Shown: positions 41,955-52,285, numbered from the stretch's first letter. The stretch is 64,000 nt of DNA from Metallosphaera tengchongensis (GCF_013343295.1 NZ_CP049074.1:1159501-1223500); one strand, 5' to 3'. Program-made: numbers and translations. The notes: generated by a model from the letters alone, not told the origin.

Positions 41955-44183
41955 TTATTTTATTAATTCTTCCGGGAGTACAGGCGTTTTGTTCAGCCTC
42001 TTCCCTGTAGCGTCCTCAAGTGCCCTAACAATAGCAGCTGGTCCGACTATGAGGGACGCCTCCCCTACTCCCTTGCTCTTAGTCAGGTACGCTGATGGAT
42101 GGTATTTCTCAGCAAAGTAACTTTTGAACTTCGGTGCCTCAACTGCCGTGGGAACGAAGTAGTCAGCGTAAGTTACCGCAAGTTGACCGTTCTCATTTAT
42201 TATAGCCAGTTCGTACAACGCTTGTCCCACAGCCTGAGTCCCTCCACCATGTACTTGCCCCTCCGCCAATGCAGGATTTATTACTCTTCCTATATCGTCG
42301 TAGGCTCTGTATTCCTTCACCTTCGCTATCCCGTAATCGTCCACCTCAACTACTGCCATATGGACTCCATAGGGGAAGGTCACGTCTCCCTCCAACGTCA
42401 CGCTAGCTGTGACACCTGGTTCTCTCCCTGAGTAGGCTTCTCTGGCTACCGCGTCCCAAGTGACCTTCTTACCTTCCTTCTTATGCACAAACTCCCCATT
42501 CCTATACTCTATCTCCTCCACGTCAGCCTTCATGGATCTAGCTGCGACCTTTCTCATCTTCTCTAAAGCCTGTCTGCTAGATGCCACAGCTGCACTTCCG
42601 GCAATTGCTAACGTTCTGGAACCGTAGGTACCTGTACCTGATGGAACAGCGTCACTGTCCCCCCACACCACCTTAATCTTCTCTATGGGTATCTGCAACT
42701 CGTCAGCCACCAGTTGGGCTATAGCTGTCTCAGTACCTTGACCGTGGGGCGTTCCGCCAATGGAGACGATCACGCTCCCGTCCTCTGTCACCCTAGTTTC
42801 AGCGAACTCGTAGGGTCCGAACCCACATATTTCAAGGTAGAACGCTAAACCTACTCCAACTCTCTTACCTTTCCTCCTTTCCTCAGCCGCCCACTCCTTC
42901 ATTTTATTATACTCCATCACTTTAACTCCTTCCTTAAGTAGAGTTGGGTAGTCTCCAGTATCGTACTTTAGCCCAAAAGGATTCACGTAGGGCATCTGTT
43001 CCTCCTTGACAAGGTTCCTTAGCCTCACTTCAACGTCGTCCATCTTGAGCTCGTCAGCTACAGTGCTCATTATCCTCTCTATTATAAAGGTAGCCTCAGG
43101 TCTGCTGGCACCTCTGTACATGGTAATTGGGATGGTGTTTGTGTATATTGCTCTACTTTTAATCGCCAAGTCCCTGACCTTATACGGCCCTGGGATCATG
43201 GGTGGTATTATGGTTGGCTGAAGCCCCTCGGTATACGTAAGGTAAGCTCCCAACTCAACGTCTAAGGTCCCCTTAATAGCCACAAGGGTTCCGTCGTTCT
43301 TGAAACCTATTTCCCCCTTGAACACGTTATGTCTAGAGTTGGTCGCCATCATTTCTTCAGTCCTTGTGGCTGTCCATCTAACAGGTCTCCCCAATTTTAT
43401 GGAGGACGCTATTACGGCTAGCTCCTCTGGAATAAAGTGGGCTTTGCTACCGAATCCCCCACCGACGTCAGGCATTATTACTCTAATTCTGCTCTCTGGG
43501 ATTCCAAATATTCTGGAAAACTCTGACCTGGCGAAGTGCGGTATCTGTGTGGAGTACCATATGGTCAAGTTTATGCCATCATATTGAGAGATGATCCCCC
43601 TAGGTTCCATAGGTGAGGGGATCAACCTGTTGTTGCCTATCTCGACCTCGACCCTCCTATCGGCGTTGGCAAGGGCTTTTTCGACATCTCCCGCGTTGAA
43701 ATTCCCTTCATAACCTATGTTTGTCCCAAGCTCCTTATGAACCAGGATCTCGTTCTTGGAGGCTCTCTCCATGTCTATTACAGCGTCCATGGTCTCATAG
43801 TCCACGTTTACGGCATCCGCCCCATCCCTTGCGGAATACTTGTCTGTTGCTATTACCATGGCAATGGGCTCACCGTTGTACTTGGTCTCATGCTCCGCAA
43901 ATTTCCACTTGGGGATCTTCCAGGGTCTAGGGTCAATGTACGTGGTCCAGGGACCTATACCTTCCTTAATTATTTGATTTAGTTCGCTACCGGTATAAAC
44001 CGCGATTACGCCCTTGACCTTTAGAGCGTCTTCCTTGCTGACCTTGAACCTACCGTGAGGCACTGTGCTCCTGACAAATGCTGCGTAGAGGGCGTTAACT
44101 TTTAGGTCGTCTACATACGTGCTTCTTCCTGTGACAAACTTATCGTCGTATAGTCTTTTAACGGATTTTCCTGAGTAGCTCAT
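41955..44183 (-). CDS. cutA: Aldehyde oxidoreductase Mo-binding large subunit CutA
   Basis: 742 residues. It opens [20 protein letters not shown], has [11 protein letters not shown] for the Mo-cofactor loop, the [13 protein letters not shown] loop that marks aldehyde oxidoreductases and not CO dehydrogenase (AYRCSFR), [13 protein letters not shown], and the catalytic Glu in [14 protein letters not shown]. In Sulfolobus the CutABC enzyme oxidises glyceraldehyde in the non-phosphorylative Entner-Doudoroff pathway. It is the third gene of the operon, with a 4-base overlap with cutC. The substrate is inferred. Confidence 0.92.
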   Translation of the reverse strand: MSYSGKSVKRLYDDKFVTGRSTYVDDLKVNALYAAFVRSTVPHGRFKVSKEDALKVKGVIAVYTGSELNQIIKEGIGPWTTYIDPRPWKIPKWKFAEHETKYNGEPIAMVIATDKYSARDGADAVNVDYETMDAVIDMERASKNEILVHKELGTNIGYEGNFNAGDVEKALANADRRVEVEIGNNRLIPSPMEPRGIISQYDGINLTIWYSTQIPHFARSEFSRIFGIPESRIRVIMPDVGGGFGSKAHFIPEELAVIASSIKLGRPVRWTATRTEEMMATNSRHNVFKGEIGFKNDGTLVAIKGTLDVELGAYLTYTEGLQPTIIPPMIPGPYKVRDLAIKSRAIYTNTIPITMYRGASRPEATFIIERIMSTVADELKMDDVEVRLRNLVKEEQMPYVNPFGLKYDTGDYPTLLKEGVKVMEYNKMKEWAAEERRKGKRVGVGLAFYLEICGFGPYEFAETRVTEDGSVIVSIGGTPHGQGTETAIAQLVADELQIPIEKIKVVWGDSDAVPSGTGTYGSRTLAIAGSAAVASSRQALEKMRKVAARSMKADVEEIEYRNGEFVHKKEGKKVTWDAVAREAYSGREPGVTASVTLEGDVTFPYGVHMAVVEVDDYGIAKVKEYRAYDDIGRVINPALAEGQVHGGGTQAVGQALYELAIINENGQLAVTYADYFVPTAVEAPKFKSYFAEKYHPSAYLTKSKGVGEASLIVGPAAIVRALEDATGKRLNKTPVLPEELIK

Positions 44184-44668
44184 TGTCTCATCCTCCTTGA
44201 CGCATCCATTATGGCGTTAATAATGTTCTGGTAACCTGTGCATCTGCATATGTTTCCGTGAATCAGATCCCTCGCCTCTTCCTCTGTAATCTCCTTCCTT
44301 TCTGACAGGATATAATGAGTTTGGACTATCATCCCGGCTGTGCAGAAGCCACACTGCAGCGCGAAGTTATCCTTGAAGGCCTGTTGGATTGGACTAAGCT
44401 TGGAGTCTGAAGACAGCCCCTCAATAGTCACAATTTCCTTGCCATCGGCCTGAACAGCCAGCATGGTACAGGACTTGACTGACTTACCGTCTACCAGAAC
44501 CGTACAAGCTCCACACGTTGAGGTATCACACCCTACCTTTGAACCGGTTAGGTTCAAGTCCTCTCTGAGGAAGTCCACAAGGAGCTTCCTGGGCTCAACT
44601 TCTACCTCGTGGAGTACTCCGTTCACTTTTACCTTTATCTTAGCCTTTTGACCAGGTTCAACTAGCAT
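44180..44668 (-). CDS. cutC: Aldehyde oxidoreductase small [2Fe-2S] subunit CutC
   Basis: 162 residues. The plant-type 2Fe-2S cluster is [19 protein letters not shown] with another Cys in VKSCTML, and the second cluster is CGFCTAGM plus [11 protein letters not shown], in the standard order for this subunit. It moves electrons from the Mo site to the FAD subunit. It overlaps cutB by 11 bases and cutA by 4 bases. Cytoplasmic, soluble. Confidence 0.93.
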   Translation of the reverse strand: MLVEPGQKAKIKVKVNGVLHEVEVEPRKLLVDFLREDLNLTGSKVGCDTSTCGACTVLVDGKSVKSCTMLAVQADGKEIVTIEGLSSDSKLSPIQQAFKDNFALQCGFCTAGMIVQTHYILSERKEITEEEARDLIHGNICRCTGYQNIINAIMDASRRMRQ

Positions 44669-45500
44669 TTAAGATCCCCTCCAATGTATTTTTTAATAAC
44701 CTCCTCATCACCTCTCTTCTATAAGAGGAGGAACCTCTGGAATCGGAAGGTGGATTGGCTCCCCTAGACGCCAGATTCGAAGCCTCAGATATCTTACTTT
44801 CATCAAGCTTCGAGTCCATTAGAGCCTTTTCAGCTTCCCTAGCCCTGTAAGGCTTTTCATCAACTCCAGTGAAAGATATCCTAACATCCTTCACAATCCC
44901 AGAGTCCAGTTTTATCGCCAGGGCGAGACCAACGAGGGCGTAGTCCCCTGCTCTCCTAACGATCTTTTTGTAGGTTTGGTAATACCCCTTTAGAGATCTA
45001 ACCTTGATCTGCTCCAGGACCTCATCTTGCTTTAGACTTGTTGAGAAAGGCCCCTTGAAGAACTCGTTTGCGTCCACTTCCCTCACCCCTGACCTGGACC
45101 TTAGAACCATCCTGGCCTCTAAGGCAGTGAAGACTGCAGGGTAGTCAGCTGAAGGGTCTGCGTTGCAGAGACTTCCACCTACAGTCCCCATGTTTCTTAC
45201 CTGGACATCGCCTACCTTTGAGGCGGTCTCCTGGATCAGTTCTAGACCTGGGATTTTATGAGAGGCTAGATCCCTGTGTCTAGTTGTGGCCCCTATCGCT
45301 GTAACTTCTCCCTCCTTTATAAAGGATAGTTCCTTTAGATCGCCAATGTCAACGAGGTACTTTGGCCTTAAGATCCTGAGCTTAAGCATAGGAATAATGC
45401 TCATGCCACCTGCTAGAACCTTAGCGTCCTTGCCTTCAAGAAAATCTAAGGCGTCGCCCAGGCTGTCAGGTTTGTAATAGCCAATTTGGGCAGGATACAT
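44658..45500 (-). CDS. cutB: Aldehyde oxidoreductase FAD-binding medium subunit CutB
   Basis: 280 residues with FAD motifs [14 protein letters not shown] (about residue 31) and [18 protein letters not shown] (about residue 110), then a CO_deh_flav_C-like C-terminal domain. It carries electrons from the FeS subunit to the terminal acceptor. It is the first gene of the cutB-cutC-cutA operon; the ATG at 45500 ([11 protein letters not shown]) is the family start. An AT-rich segment at about 45503-45540 holds the promoter. Confidence 0.93.
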   Translation of the reverse strand: MYPAQIGYYKPDSLGDALDFLEGKDAKVLAGGMSIIPMLKLRILRPKYLVDIGDLKELSFIKEGEVTAIGATTRHRDLASHKIPGLELIQETASKVGDVQVRNMGTVGGSLCNADPSADYPAVFTALEARMVLRSRSGVREVDANEFFKGPFSTSLKQDEVLEQIKVRSLKGYYQTYKKIVRRAGDYALVGLALAIKLDSGIVKDVRISFTGVDEKPYRAREAEKALMDSKLDESKISEASNLASRGANPPSDSRGSSSYRREVMRRLLKNTLEGILNAS

Positions 45501-45930
45501 CTATAATATAACCTATTCCACGCTAATAAGAGATTATAGACGTAATCATCATTAGTTGTTATTTAAGCTAAATCTTAGAAACTCTAAAAAATTAACGATA
45601 GAAATTACAAAATGATGTTAGAAAAGCTTAAATGTTTTATCCTTTCTTAGAAATATTTCTACGTACTAAAATTTCTCCCTCAACTTGCGTAAGTCTGGGA
45701 AAATGGGAGCCGCAAAAGGCCAGGAATTTACTCTTAGAAGGATGTGAGGTTCTTAATCGTTGGTTTATCTTGCAAGGCAGTCTAGACCAAAAGGAATATT
45801 TAGGAACCTCCCATACGGGTTGTCATAGTGTCAGTCCAATACAACAGCTTGCCCAAATTTTTCGTCTCAAGTGATGGTTTGAACAAATTTAACGAGTAGA
45901 AATTTAATCTCCTAAAATCTTAAATCATAC
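45501..45930. other. Gene-free divergent spacer cutB / aminopeptidase
   Basis: 430 bases. It holds the two divergent promoters; an AT box AATTTAATCT at about 45900-45909 lies about 27 bases before the aminopeptidase ATG. An 80-codon open frame (45632-45874) has unremarkable composition and no recognisable motif, so I do not call it a gene. Nothing else is seen. Confidence 0.5.
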
Positions 45931-48249
45931 ATGAGCTACGTACCTCCAAGTGAAGCCCCTGAAGCGAGGTTGGGAAGGGGTTATCTACTTAAGGAACACG
46001 AAAAGCATTACCCTATAGCTATACCTTGTAGTATTGTCCAAGCCAATTACGAATTGAAGGTAGACGGCGTAGAGTTCGAGGGAATTGCAGAGCTTATATT
46101 GGAGTGCGTAAAGGGTAATATGTTCCTGGAAGGTGTTCACTTCGAAGTCATATCCTTTTCGTTAAATGGAGAGAGCAATTTCCAGTATGACGGAAGAACG
46201 TTTAGGTTCCAGGTGGAAAAGGGACGGAACTTAGTGGCAATAAAGTACAGGGGGAGGTTCCTTGGGACTGTAAGGGTGGTTAAGGGAGACACGCTGGAGA
46301 TAGCGTCAACTGGAGAGACCGAAAACCCGTCCTACTGGATACCGTGCATTACTGAACCTGGCGTTAAAACTAGGACAAGGATGAAGATAATGGTCAGGAA
46401 ACCTCTTCTGGCTATTTCCAACGGTGACCTGTTGGAAGTAAAAGAGGCAGGAGAGTGGAGAGAATTCACTTGGGAGATGTCCTACCCTCACTCTTTCTAT
46501 TTGAACAGCATAGCCATAGGGGAGTTCCACCAGTTTAAGGAAGAGTGGGAAGGGGTATCCCTCGAGTACTACCTGCCCAAAGGGAAAGAGGGCTTTCTGT
46601 GGAATTTGGGTGTGACTAGGCAGGCAATGGAATTCTTCTCCAATTACACGGGCGTAAAGTACCCTTACAAGAGATACTCCCAGGTTGTGCTATACGGAAT
46701 GAACGGAGGAATGGAGTACATAACCAATACCCATTTAACCTGGAGGGTTCTCCACGACAAGAGGGCAGAGCAAGACTACGATGCCAGTTCCCTGATCTCC
46801 CATGAGCTGGCCCACCAGTGGTTCGGCGACCTGGTAACCACTAAGGATTGGGCTAACATATGGCTCAACGAAGCCTTTGCTAGCTATTTTCAAGCCCTAT
46901 TCACGGAGAAGATAAAGGGGAAGGACGAGTTTATCTACGATCTGTATATAAAATTCAAGACATATCTGGAAGAGTACTCAGAGTACTCCAGACCCATTGT
47001 GTTTAGATATTATAAATGGCCAGACGAGCTTTTCGATAGGCACACCTACAGGAAGGGTTCCCTAGTGCTCCACACGTTGAGGAACATCGTGGGAGATGAG
47101 ATATTCAGGGAAGGGATAAGGAATTACCTTGAGGAATTTTCAGGAAAGGCCGTTGACACTGAAGACTTCAGAAAAGTTATGGAGAGGACCTCAGGGCTAG
47201 ATCTCACCCAGTTTTTTGACCTTTACCTATACTCGGCAGGGCACCCTGAGCTAAGCCTCAGCGTTAGGTACTCTGACAAACCTGTCATGATTCTGGAACA
47301 AGCCCAGGATGTTTTATTTCCCCTAGAGATCGATGTGAAAATTGTTACATCCAGTGGCGAGGAAATTAGGAAGGTAAAAATGGAATCCAAGAAAATGGAA
47401 CTAGACCTGCCCAAAAGCCTGCTTTACATATGTGTGGACCCTGAATTTCGAACCTTCGTGTGGGTCAACGATAATCAGGGCGAGGAGCTTCTCATACGCG
47501 AGGCTGACGATAGGGACGTTATGTGTAGCATAAGGGCAGCAAATTCGCTCTCCAAGTTCACGAGCGAAAGGGCTGTAAACGCTTTAGGTAAATTGTTGGA
47601 CCACAAGTTTTGGGGGGTATCTTATGAAGCAGCAATTAACCTAGGGAAAGTAAAGACCAAGGGGGCGTTAAAGGAGCTAAAGGACCACGTTCCTGCTAAT
47701 TCAAAGGCTAGGAGAGGTGTAGCTAAGTCTCTTTCAGAGTTTAAGTATGATGAAGAAGCAGCCGAGTTCGTCAATAGTTTACTTCAGAAGGAGGATAGCT
47801 ACTACGTTAAGGCAGAGCTTCTACGTAGTCTGGGCAAAATAAGCATTCAAAGGTATGAGGAGACCGTCAGGAAGTATTACTCTGAGGACAGTCACCTTGA
47901 TGTGGTGAGATCTGCAGTCATAGAGGCCCTTGCCAACTTCGGGTCTCAGGAGAACTTCAATTTCCTTGTGGAGAAGGCGTTTAATGGGGAAAGCCTCCCC
48001 ATAAGAGAATCTGCCACTAGATGGCTCGGTAAGTTTGGTGAAAGGGCCGTAGAACCGTTATCGGCCTTAGTTAAAGATGAGTTCCCCACGGTGAGGTCAT
48101 CCGCCATTGAAGCCCTTGCTGAGACCTCAAGTCTGAAGGCTATTCCTGTCCTGAAGTCGGTAGTGAACAATGAGGACGAGGATGGACGCCTGAGGGCAAC
48201 GGCTCTAAGAAAGGTTTACGCCATGGGAAAGGTTGAACCGAAAAAGTGA
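45931..48249 (+). CDS. M1 family aminopeptidase with HEAT-like C-terminal repeats
   Basis: 772 residues. The zinc motif HELAHQWFGDLV is near residue 291, followed by the second Glu in NIWLNEAFASYF, and the exopeptidase motif is GMNGGMEYITN (about residue 256; GAMEN in most family members). A long C-terminal part from about residue 525 is made of HEAT/PBS-lyase-like helical repeats (for example SYEAAINLGKVKTKGAL, VVRSAVIEALANFGS, TVRSSAIEALAETSS). It removes N-terminal residues from peptides made by the proteasome. No signal peptide, so cytoplasmic. A decayed fragment of a copy lies at 60258-60384. Confidence 0.9.
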   Translation: MSYVPPSEAPEARLGRGYLLKEHEKHYPIAIPCSIVQANYELKVDGVEFEGIAELILECVKGNMFLEGVHFEVISFSLNGESNFQYDGRTFRFQVEKGRNLVAIKYRGRFLGTVRVVKGDTLEIASTGETENPSYWIPCITEPGVKTRTRMKIMVRKPLLAISNGDLLEVKEAGEWREFTWEMSYPHSFYLNSIAIGEFHQFKEEWEGVSLEYYLPKGKEGFLWNLGVTRQAMEFFSNYTGVKYPYKRYSQVVLYGMNGGMEYITNTHLTWRVLHDKRAEQDYDASSLISHELAHQWFGDLVTTKDWANIWLNEAFASYFQALFTEKIKGKDEFIYDLYIKFKTYLEEYSEYSRPIVFRYYKWPDELFDRHTYRKGSLVLHTLRNIVGDEIFREGIRNYLEEFSGKAVDTEDFRKVMERTSGLDLTQFFDLYLYSAGHPELSLSVRYSDKPVMILEQAQDVLFPLEIDVKIVTSSGEEIRKVKMESKKMELDLPKSLLYICVDPEFRTFVWVNDNQGEELLIREADDRDVMCSIRAANSLSKFTSERAVNALGKLLDHKFWGVSYEAAINLGKVKTKGALKELKDHVPANSKARRGVAKSLSEFKYDEEAAEFVNSLLQKEDSYYVKAELLRSLGKISIQRYEETVRKYYSEDSHLDVVRSAVIEALANFGSQENFNFLVEKAFNGESLPIRESATRWLGKFGERAVEPLSALVKDEFPTVRSSAIEALAETSSLKAIPVLKSVVNNEDEDGRLRATALRKVYAMGKVEPKK

Positions 48250-48297
48250 ATCCAGGAGATGATTCCTGAAAATCTACCTTCTATTTAGACATTCCAA

Positions 48298-48885
48298 TCA
48301 GGCTTCCACGTTTATCTTTTTACTTAAGACATCAACCAGGAATCGCATTAAATTTGGGTTATTTAATATTCTCACATTCTTTCCGTCTGAATACACTGAA
48401 AGCTCCTTACCTATTATGAGTCTAGGTAACCGATGGAACATTGACCTCCCGTACACGTTATTTTCTTCCATGATCACCAAGTTACTTGTTACTATAGCAC
48501 CATTAACTTCTTGAAAAGATATTGAACGAGATTTCAATAGATCCCTTATCTCGTCCATTAACCCAAAGGAACTCTGAGTGAAAGAGTAGCCATCATCAGA
48601 GATAAGTCTCTGCAACCTCTCCCTAAGGGAGATCTCTTCACTTTTTATCTTGTCTAACCTCCTCATAATCTCTAACACCTCCATCCCCTTACCTGTAGTC
48701 CATATTTTTCTGTCCCTCTCCTCCACTAACTTCAACGATTCGAGAGTCATTAGATACTTCTTAAGAAGATCAAAGCTAAGCCTAGCCTTTATCATCAGGT
48801 TAGTCTTTCTTATCCCATCCTTACTCAATGATAGTATCTCCCTTACTATATCCATGTAGTTCCTCTTCTTCGAAGATACACTCAT
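48298..48885 (-). CDS. Winged-helix transcription regulator
   Basis: 195 residues. The N-terminal part matches a HTH_45-type winged helix: IVREILSLSKDGIRKTNLMI, then LSFDLLKKYLMTLESLKLV, then a wing. After about residue 70 a predicted coiled-coil-like helix (MRRLDKIKSEEISLRERLQRL) could dimerise the protein, followed by a small alpha/beta domain. It probably regulates nearby or distant genes, with target unknown. Archaeal regulators of this kind are common; its signal is not visible. Confidence 0.75.
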   Translation of the reverse strand: MSVSSKKRNYMDIVREILSLSKDGIRKTNLMIKARLSFDLLKKYLMTLESLKLVEERDRKIWTTGKGMEVLEIMRRLDKIKSEEISLRERLQRLISDDGYSFTQSSFGLMDEIRDLLKSRSISFQEVNGAIVTSNLVIMEENNVYGRSMFHRLPRLIIGKELSVYSDGKNVRILNNPNLMRFLVDVLSKKINVEA

Positions 48886-49208
48886 GAGAAACCTTATGAC
48901 CCCGACCTTTATAAGTTTTTATTTAAAAACATTTGATGCATAAATTTGTATGAAAGAAGCTAAATTTTTAACTATCCTTAATAATTTTAAAAACATTAAA
49001 CAAAGGAAAATGGGATGAATTACCACCAATTATATCCTAAGAATTTGACTTCGTATTGAAACTTGTATCTTGCCGGCTCCCTAGTGCTCCGTGGGTGTAT
49101 ATCCTTGTCTTTAAAGAAATGGAGGGGCTCTTCACCGAGCTTTAACGCAGGCTTCTTCACTTCAGGGCTTTAGCCTCCCACATGTCCAAGACGCTGTGAG
49201 AGTTAGGT

Positions 49209-49379
49209 GTCTTAACAGTTTACCTTGGTTACTCTTACTCCATCTCCCGGGACAAGGGTATCAAGTTCACTGCGAACACCCAATCGTATCATAAGTTAAT
49301 CGAGGGTATCACGTCCAAGCTCCACGAGTACGGTACAAAGGTGTTCCTAATCGTCCGTACAACGCATAAAGGAGAGTAA
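49209..49379 (+). pseudogene. TnpB/OrfB remnant (IS200/IS605 family)
   Basis: An uninterrupted frame of 56 codons starts at GTC 49209 and stops at TAA 49377. It reads TVYLGYSYSISRDKGIKF then TANTQSYHKLIEGITSKL and HEYGTKVFLIV, which I recognise as the middle of the RNase H-like domain of Sulfolobales TnpB (compare the YEYGIKV-type segment). The zinc-ribbon and the catalytic C-terminal part are missing or frameshifted. The bases after 49380 may be its decayed end. It cannot encode an active nuclease. Confidence 0.55.
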
Positions 49380-49461
49380 CACCCAAGACCTCGGAGGAAC
49401 CCTCGCCATGTCGGAGAAGAGGTCAGAGGAATGGTTAGGGACAGTTAGTCGTGAACTAGTC

Positions 49462-49483
49462 TTTCCCTAAAGGGTGAGGTTTT
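49462..49483 (-). repeat. IS200/IS605-like hairpin next to the TnpB remnant (minus strand)
   Basis: On the minus strand it reads AAACCTCACCCTTTAGGGAAAG, with the loop and arm of the hairpin family (compare 38028-38057). It faces opposite to the TnpB remnant, so it may belong to another element or to the other end. Confidence 0.35.
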
Positions 49484-49761
49484 CCGCTCTTTTACGAATG
49501 ACATAACTTTTTTGAGACGCATGTCTAACTCGGTGTCAAAATTGGTGTGTTGGAACTTTCATTACTGTCTGGGTAGCGTAGGTAAACCTTTCTCCCTTGT
49601 GACCTTTAAAAAATCCGGAGGTACTAAGCAGGTTTTTAATATTTACTTTAAATTAGTGCGTTATCATTTATAAAACACGTTAGGAGATGCATTAGATTTT
49701 TAGAAACTTTTTAATTAAAAAATTTAAAAGCTTAAAGGATCATTAGCGTATAAATATCTTT

Positions 49762-50631
49762 GTGTTAATCCTATCGGTATTGTCAATACCTATGTTTGCG
49801 TTGGGAGTCGAACTCATGTATAGGGGGGTGAAGATAGGTAGCCCTTATTTTATAGCCCTCATCTCTATTCTTCCTGAGCTTATTCTAACCATAGAGTCGT
49901 CTATGCGTTCCAACTATTACGTTGCCCTCTCAACGGTTTTAGGTAGTGTAGTTTCACTCTACGTCATAGGGATCAGTTTCTTCGGTATAGTCCATTTTCT
50001 GAGGTGGAAGAGCCATTTCAAGGTAGGCAAACAGAGGGAGTTCCCCTTTATAGTTGTCACTTCGTTATTACTAGGTTTACTGCCCTTGTTTGGGAGGCTG
50101 GATTTCCTTTGGGGTATAATTTTTCTCATCCTCTTCCTTTTTTATAGCGCAATAAAGATGACTTCAACGAAGATAAACGCCAGAGCCATCCCCTCATTGC
50201 TAGCAGGTGGACTAATAATCTGGTTCTCTTCCGGATGGCTACTCCAAGATATCTTCTCCATCTCCAGCGCTTTCCACATACCGCCCTACTATGTTGCCGT
50301 TTTCATTGTCCCCATCATGTCCAATATCCAAGAGATCTCCACCGCATTCAGGTCAAAGAAGGAAAACGTAATGAGGGAATTTCTATTGGGTGTAATAAAT
50401 GAAAACGTGATGGCATCTACGCTGCTTCTAGCTATAATAGGTTTTGCATCTGGGATTAACGGAGTTGAGCTCAACTACCTCAACCCCATGATAGAGATCT
50501 CATTTCTCGTTGGTACCTTAGCCTACGTTCTAGTAAAGAACGGAGAGATTAGGCTCTCCGACTCTCTTATAATGATTCTCGGTTTGCTTCTATTTATTTC
50601 TCAATTTTATGGAAAATTTATAATACTGTGA
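49762..50631 (+). CDS. CaCA-like cation exchanger (degenerate)
   Basis: 289 residues, about ten helices, starting at GTG 49762. It has two internal repeats like the alpha-repeats of Na+/Ca2+ (CaCA) exchangers: SILPELILTIESSMRSNYY, and then PIMSNIQEISTAFRSKKEN followed by MREFLLGVINENVMASTLL. The usual GTSLPEL is intact only in part: the first repeat keeps PE, and the second has QE with the Pro lost. So ion specificity or even transport may differ from classical members. It is the first gene after the decayed insertion region. Role is inferred from repeat architecture only. Confidence 0.6.
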   Translation: MLILSVLSIPMFALGVELMYRGVKIGSPYFIALISILPELILTIESSMRSNYYVALSTVLGSVVSLYVIGISFFGIVHFLRWKSHFKVGKQREFPFIVVTSLLLGLLPLFGRLDFLWGIIFLILFLFYSAIKMTSTKINARAIPSLLAGGLIIWFSSGWLLQDIFSISSAFHIPPYYVAVFIVPIMSNIQEISTAFRSKKENVMREFLLGVINENVMASTLLLAIIGFASGINGVELNYLNPMIEISFLVGTLAYVLVKNGEIRLSDSLIMILGLLLFISQFYGKFIIL

Positions 50632-50716
50632 ATGACTGGAGCGTCCTTGGGTAACAGGATTATACCCTTAAGACTAGCCAGTCTCCTGAAATAGACTTTC
50701 TTCATTTTCAAATACA

Positions 50717-50959
50717 TTATTTACTTTGGCACCAGAGAATTATCTTTTCGATGATGAGCCCCCTTCGTGTCGCTTCAAGGTCTTCCCCCACGATATTTTC
50801 TACCGTCTCGTTCAGGAGACTATCAAGCTCATCTTTGGATAGAGAACATACCCTGTATTTATCGTCTTCCGTCGCTTCTTGTAGGGTTACGTCTATATCC
50901 TTTATGGTTTTTGCCAGGAAATTTCTTATCAGTGCTGTTCTATAGAAATCGCTTTCCAT
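50717..50959 (-). CDS. Small unknown cytoplasmic protein
   Basis: 80 residues, acidic and largely helical, MESDFYRTALIRNFLAKTI to IIEKIILWCQSK. No motif recognised. An AT box CCTATAAATT about 24 bases before its ATG supports a real gene. It is divergent from the iron-sulfur membrane protein at 51020 and could regulate or assist it, but there is no evidence for that beyond position. Confidence 0.45.
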   Translation of the reverse strand: MESDFYRTALIRNFLAKTIKDIDVTLQEATEDDKYRVCSLSKDELDSLLNETVENIVGEDLEATRRGLIIEKIILWCQSK

Positions 50960-51019
50960 ATAAATTGTTTAAATTTATAGGTAATAAACCTTAATATCAT
51001 TCACGGTCACAAATAACCT

Positions 51020-52237
51020 ATGGCACAGCCTGTAGGATTAGAGAGGGAACTCAAACTAGGATTTACCTTTGACCACAACAAGTGCATACTTTGCAACGCA
51101 TGCGTCGAGGCTTGTAATAAGGCTTATGGAGGAAACTGGAGAGTGCTCCCAACCTTTCAAATAGACGGTAGTAAGACCGCTCTCTCCATTTCGTGTAATC
51201 ACTGTGACAACCCTGTATGTCTGAAGGCTTGCCCAGCCTTAGCTATCTCTAAGGACAGCAGGGGAGTAGTGAAGATAGACGCTGAAAAGTGCATAGGTTG
51301 CGGGTACTGTCAGTGGGCATGTCCCTACGAAGCCCTCCACTTCTCTAAGGAGGGAACCATGGGTAAGTGTCATCTCTGTGTGGATAGACTAGGTAAGGGA
51401 ATGCCGTACTGCGTTGAAAGTTGTCCCACAGGAGCTCTCACCTTTGGTTGGCTGGATGAACCAGATGGGAACGTTAGCTATCTAGCCCCTGCCGACATCA
51501 CGAAACCTAGGCTCAAGATAACTCCCCCAAAGGAGGAAATTAAGGTGTCACCGTTAAAGGAAAAGAGGGAAGAGAACTCGTTGGGCTTAGTAGCCTTTAC
51601 TCTGTCAAGTGAAGTGGCCCTGGTTTACTCCCTACTTAAGTTGCCTTACTTCTCCATAGTCTCTTTCGTTCTCCTGGCCCTGACCCTACTGCTTTCCGTT
51701 AACCACGCTAAGGTTACCACTAGGTCCTTGAGGGTAATACTGAACCAACGGACGTCGTGGCTTAGCAGGGAAGTGCTGTTTGGGGGACTCGCGTCAATTG
51801 CATTCCTAGTTACTGCTTTAAGTGAGTTGTTCTACCCTGTAGCTTTACTCTTTCTAGGTATTGCGGTGGCCTCATCCATAATGATTTACATGTTGAAGTC
51901 CAGACCATCTTGGTATAACCTGGACACTCCTATTTCATTTCTGGGTACTGGATTTACAGTTGTCTCACCCTTAGCTTACCTGTTTACCCATAGCCTAATC
52001 TTACTTGCGCTGGGAGCCGCGTTTTCGGTGATCGAGATAGCCTCTGCTAGAGGCAAGGCGAGGATGGGATTCAAGGATAGAAGGACTCTAAATTTGGTTT
52101 ACTTACCTCTATTGGCACTCTCCCTACTTGTCCCATACCTTTCCATAGCGTCAGTCATAGTAGCTCTTATATCAGAAATAATTCACAGACGTGAATTCTT
52201 TCAAAAGGTTATATATTATGGAGTTCCATCAGTTTAA
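51020..52237 (+). CDS. DmsB-type four-cluster ferredoxin fused to an eight-helix membrane anchor
   Basis: 405 residues. The first about 165 residues hold four Cys clusters in the DmsB/NrfC order: CILCNACVEACNKAYGG, CNHCDNPVCLKACPALA, CIGCGYCQWACPYEAL, and CHLCVDRL with CVESCPTGAL. The remainder has about eight hydrophobic helices, matching DmsC-type anchors, so B and C subunits are fused. No molybdopterin catalytic subunit is next to it; instead the por genes follow at a distance of 48 bases. It may pass electrons between quinol and an iron-sulfur partner. The pairing with por is inference. Confidence 0.85.
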   Translation: MAQPVGLERELKLGFTFDHNKCILCNACVEACNKAYGGNWRVLPTFQIDGSKTALSISCNHCDNPVCLKACPALAISKDSRGVVKIDAEKCIGCGYCQWACPYEALHFSKEGTMGKCHLCVDRLGKGMPYCVESCPTGALTFGWLDEPDGNVSYLAPADITKPRLKITPPKEEIKVSPLKEKREENSLGLVAFTLSSEVALVYSLLKLPYFSIVSFVLLALTLLLSVNHAKVTTRSLRVILNQRTSWLSREVLFGGLASIAFLVTALSELFYPVALLFLGIAVASSIMIYMLKSRPSWYNLDTPISFLGTGFTVVSPLAYLFTHSLILLALGAAFSVIEIASARGKARMGFKDRRTLNLVYLPLLALSLLVPYLSIASVIVALISEIIHRREFFQKVIYYGVPSV

Positions 52238-52285
52238 ATTTTTCAGTAACAACCTTTATTAGACTAATAAGTTAATAGTATATCG

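Larger units (their letters stand above)
48886..49761. other. Gene-poor region with decayed insertion element
   Basis: 876 bases without an intact gene. It contains the TnpB-like fragment at 49209-49379 and a hairpin at 49462-49483. The remaining parts (48900-49020 and 49620-49760) are AT-rich. The region has the look of an old IS200/IS605-type insertion worn down by mutation. Confidence 0.55.

Noticed and set aside
41955-45500. CO dehydrogenase (CoxLMS) reading of the Mo hydroxylase operon
   Set aside because: The large subunit has MYRGASRPE where CO dehydrogenase has AYRCSFR, so an aldehyde oxidoreductase is more likely.
45632-45874. 80-codon frame in the cutB/aminopeptidase spacer
   Set aside because: No motif, no clear promoter at the right distance, and composition unlike the neighbours; it could be a relic but I cannot support it.
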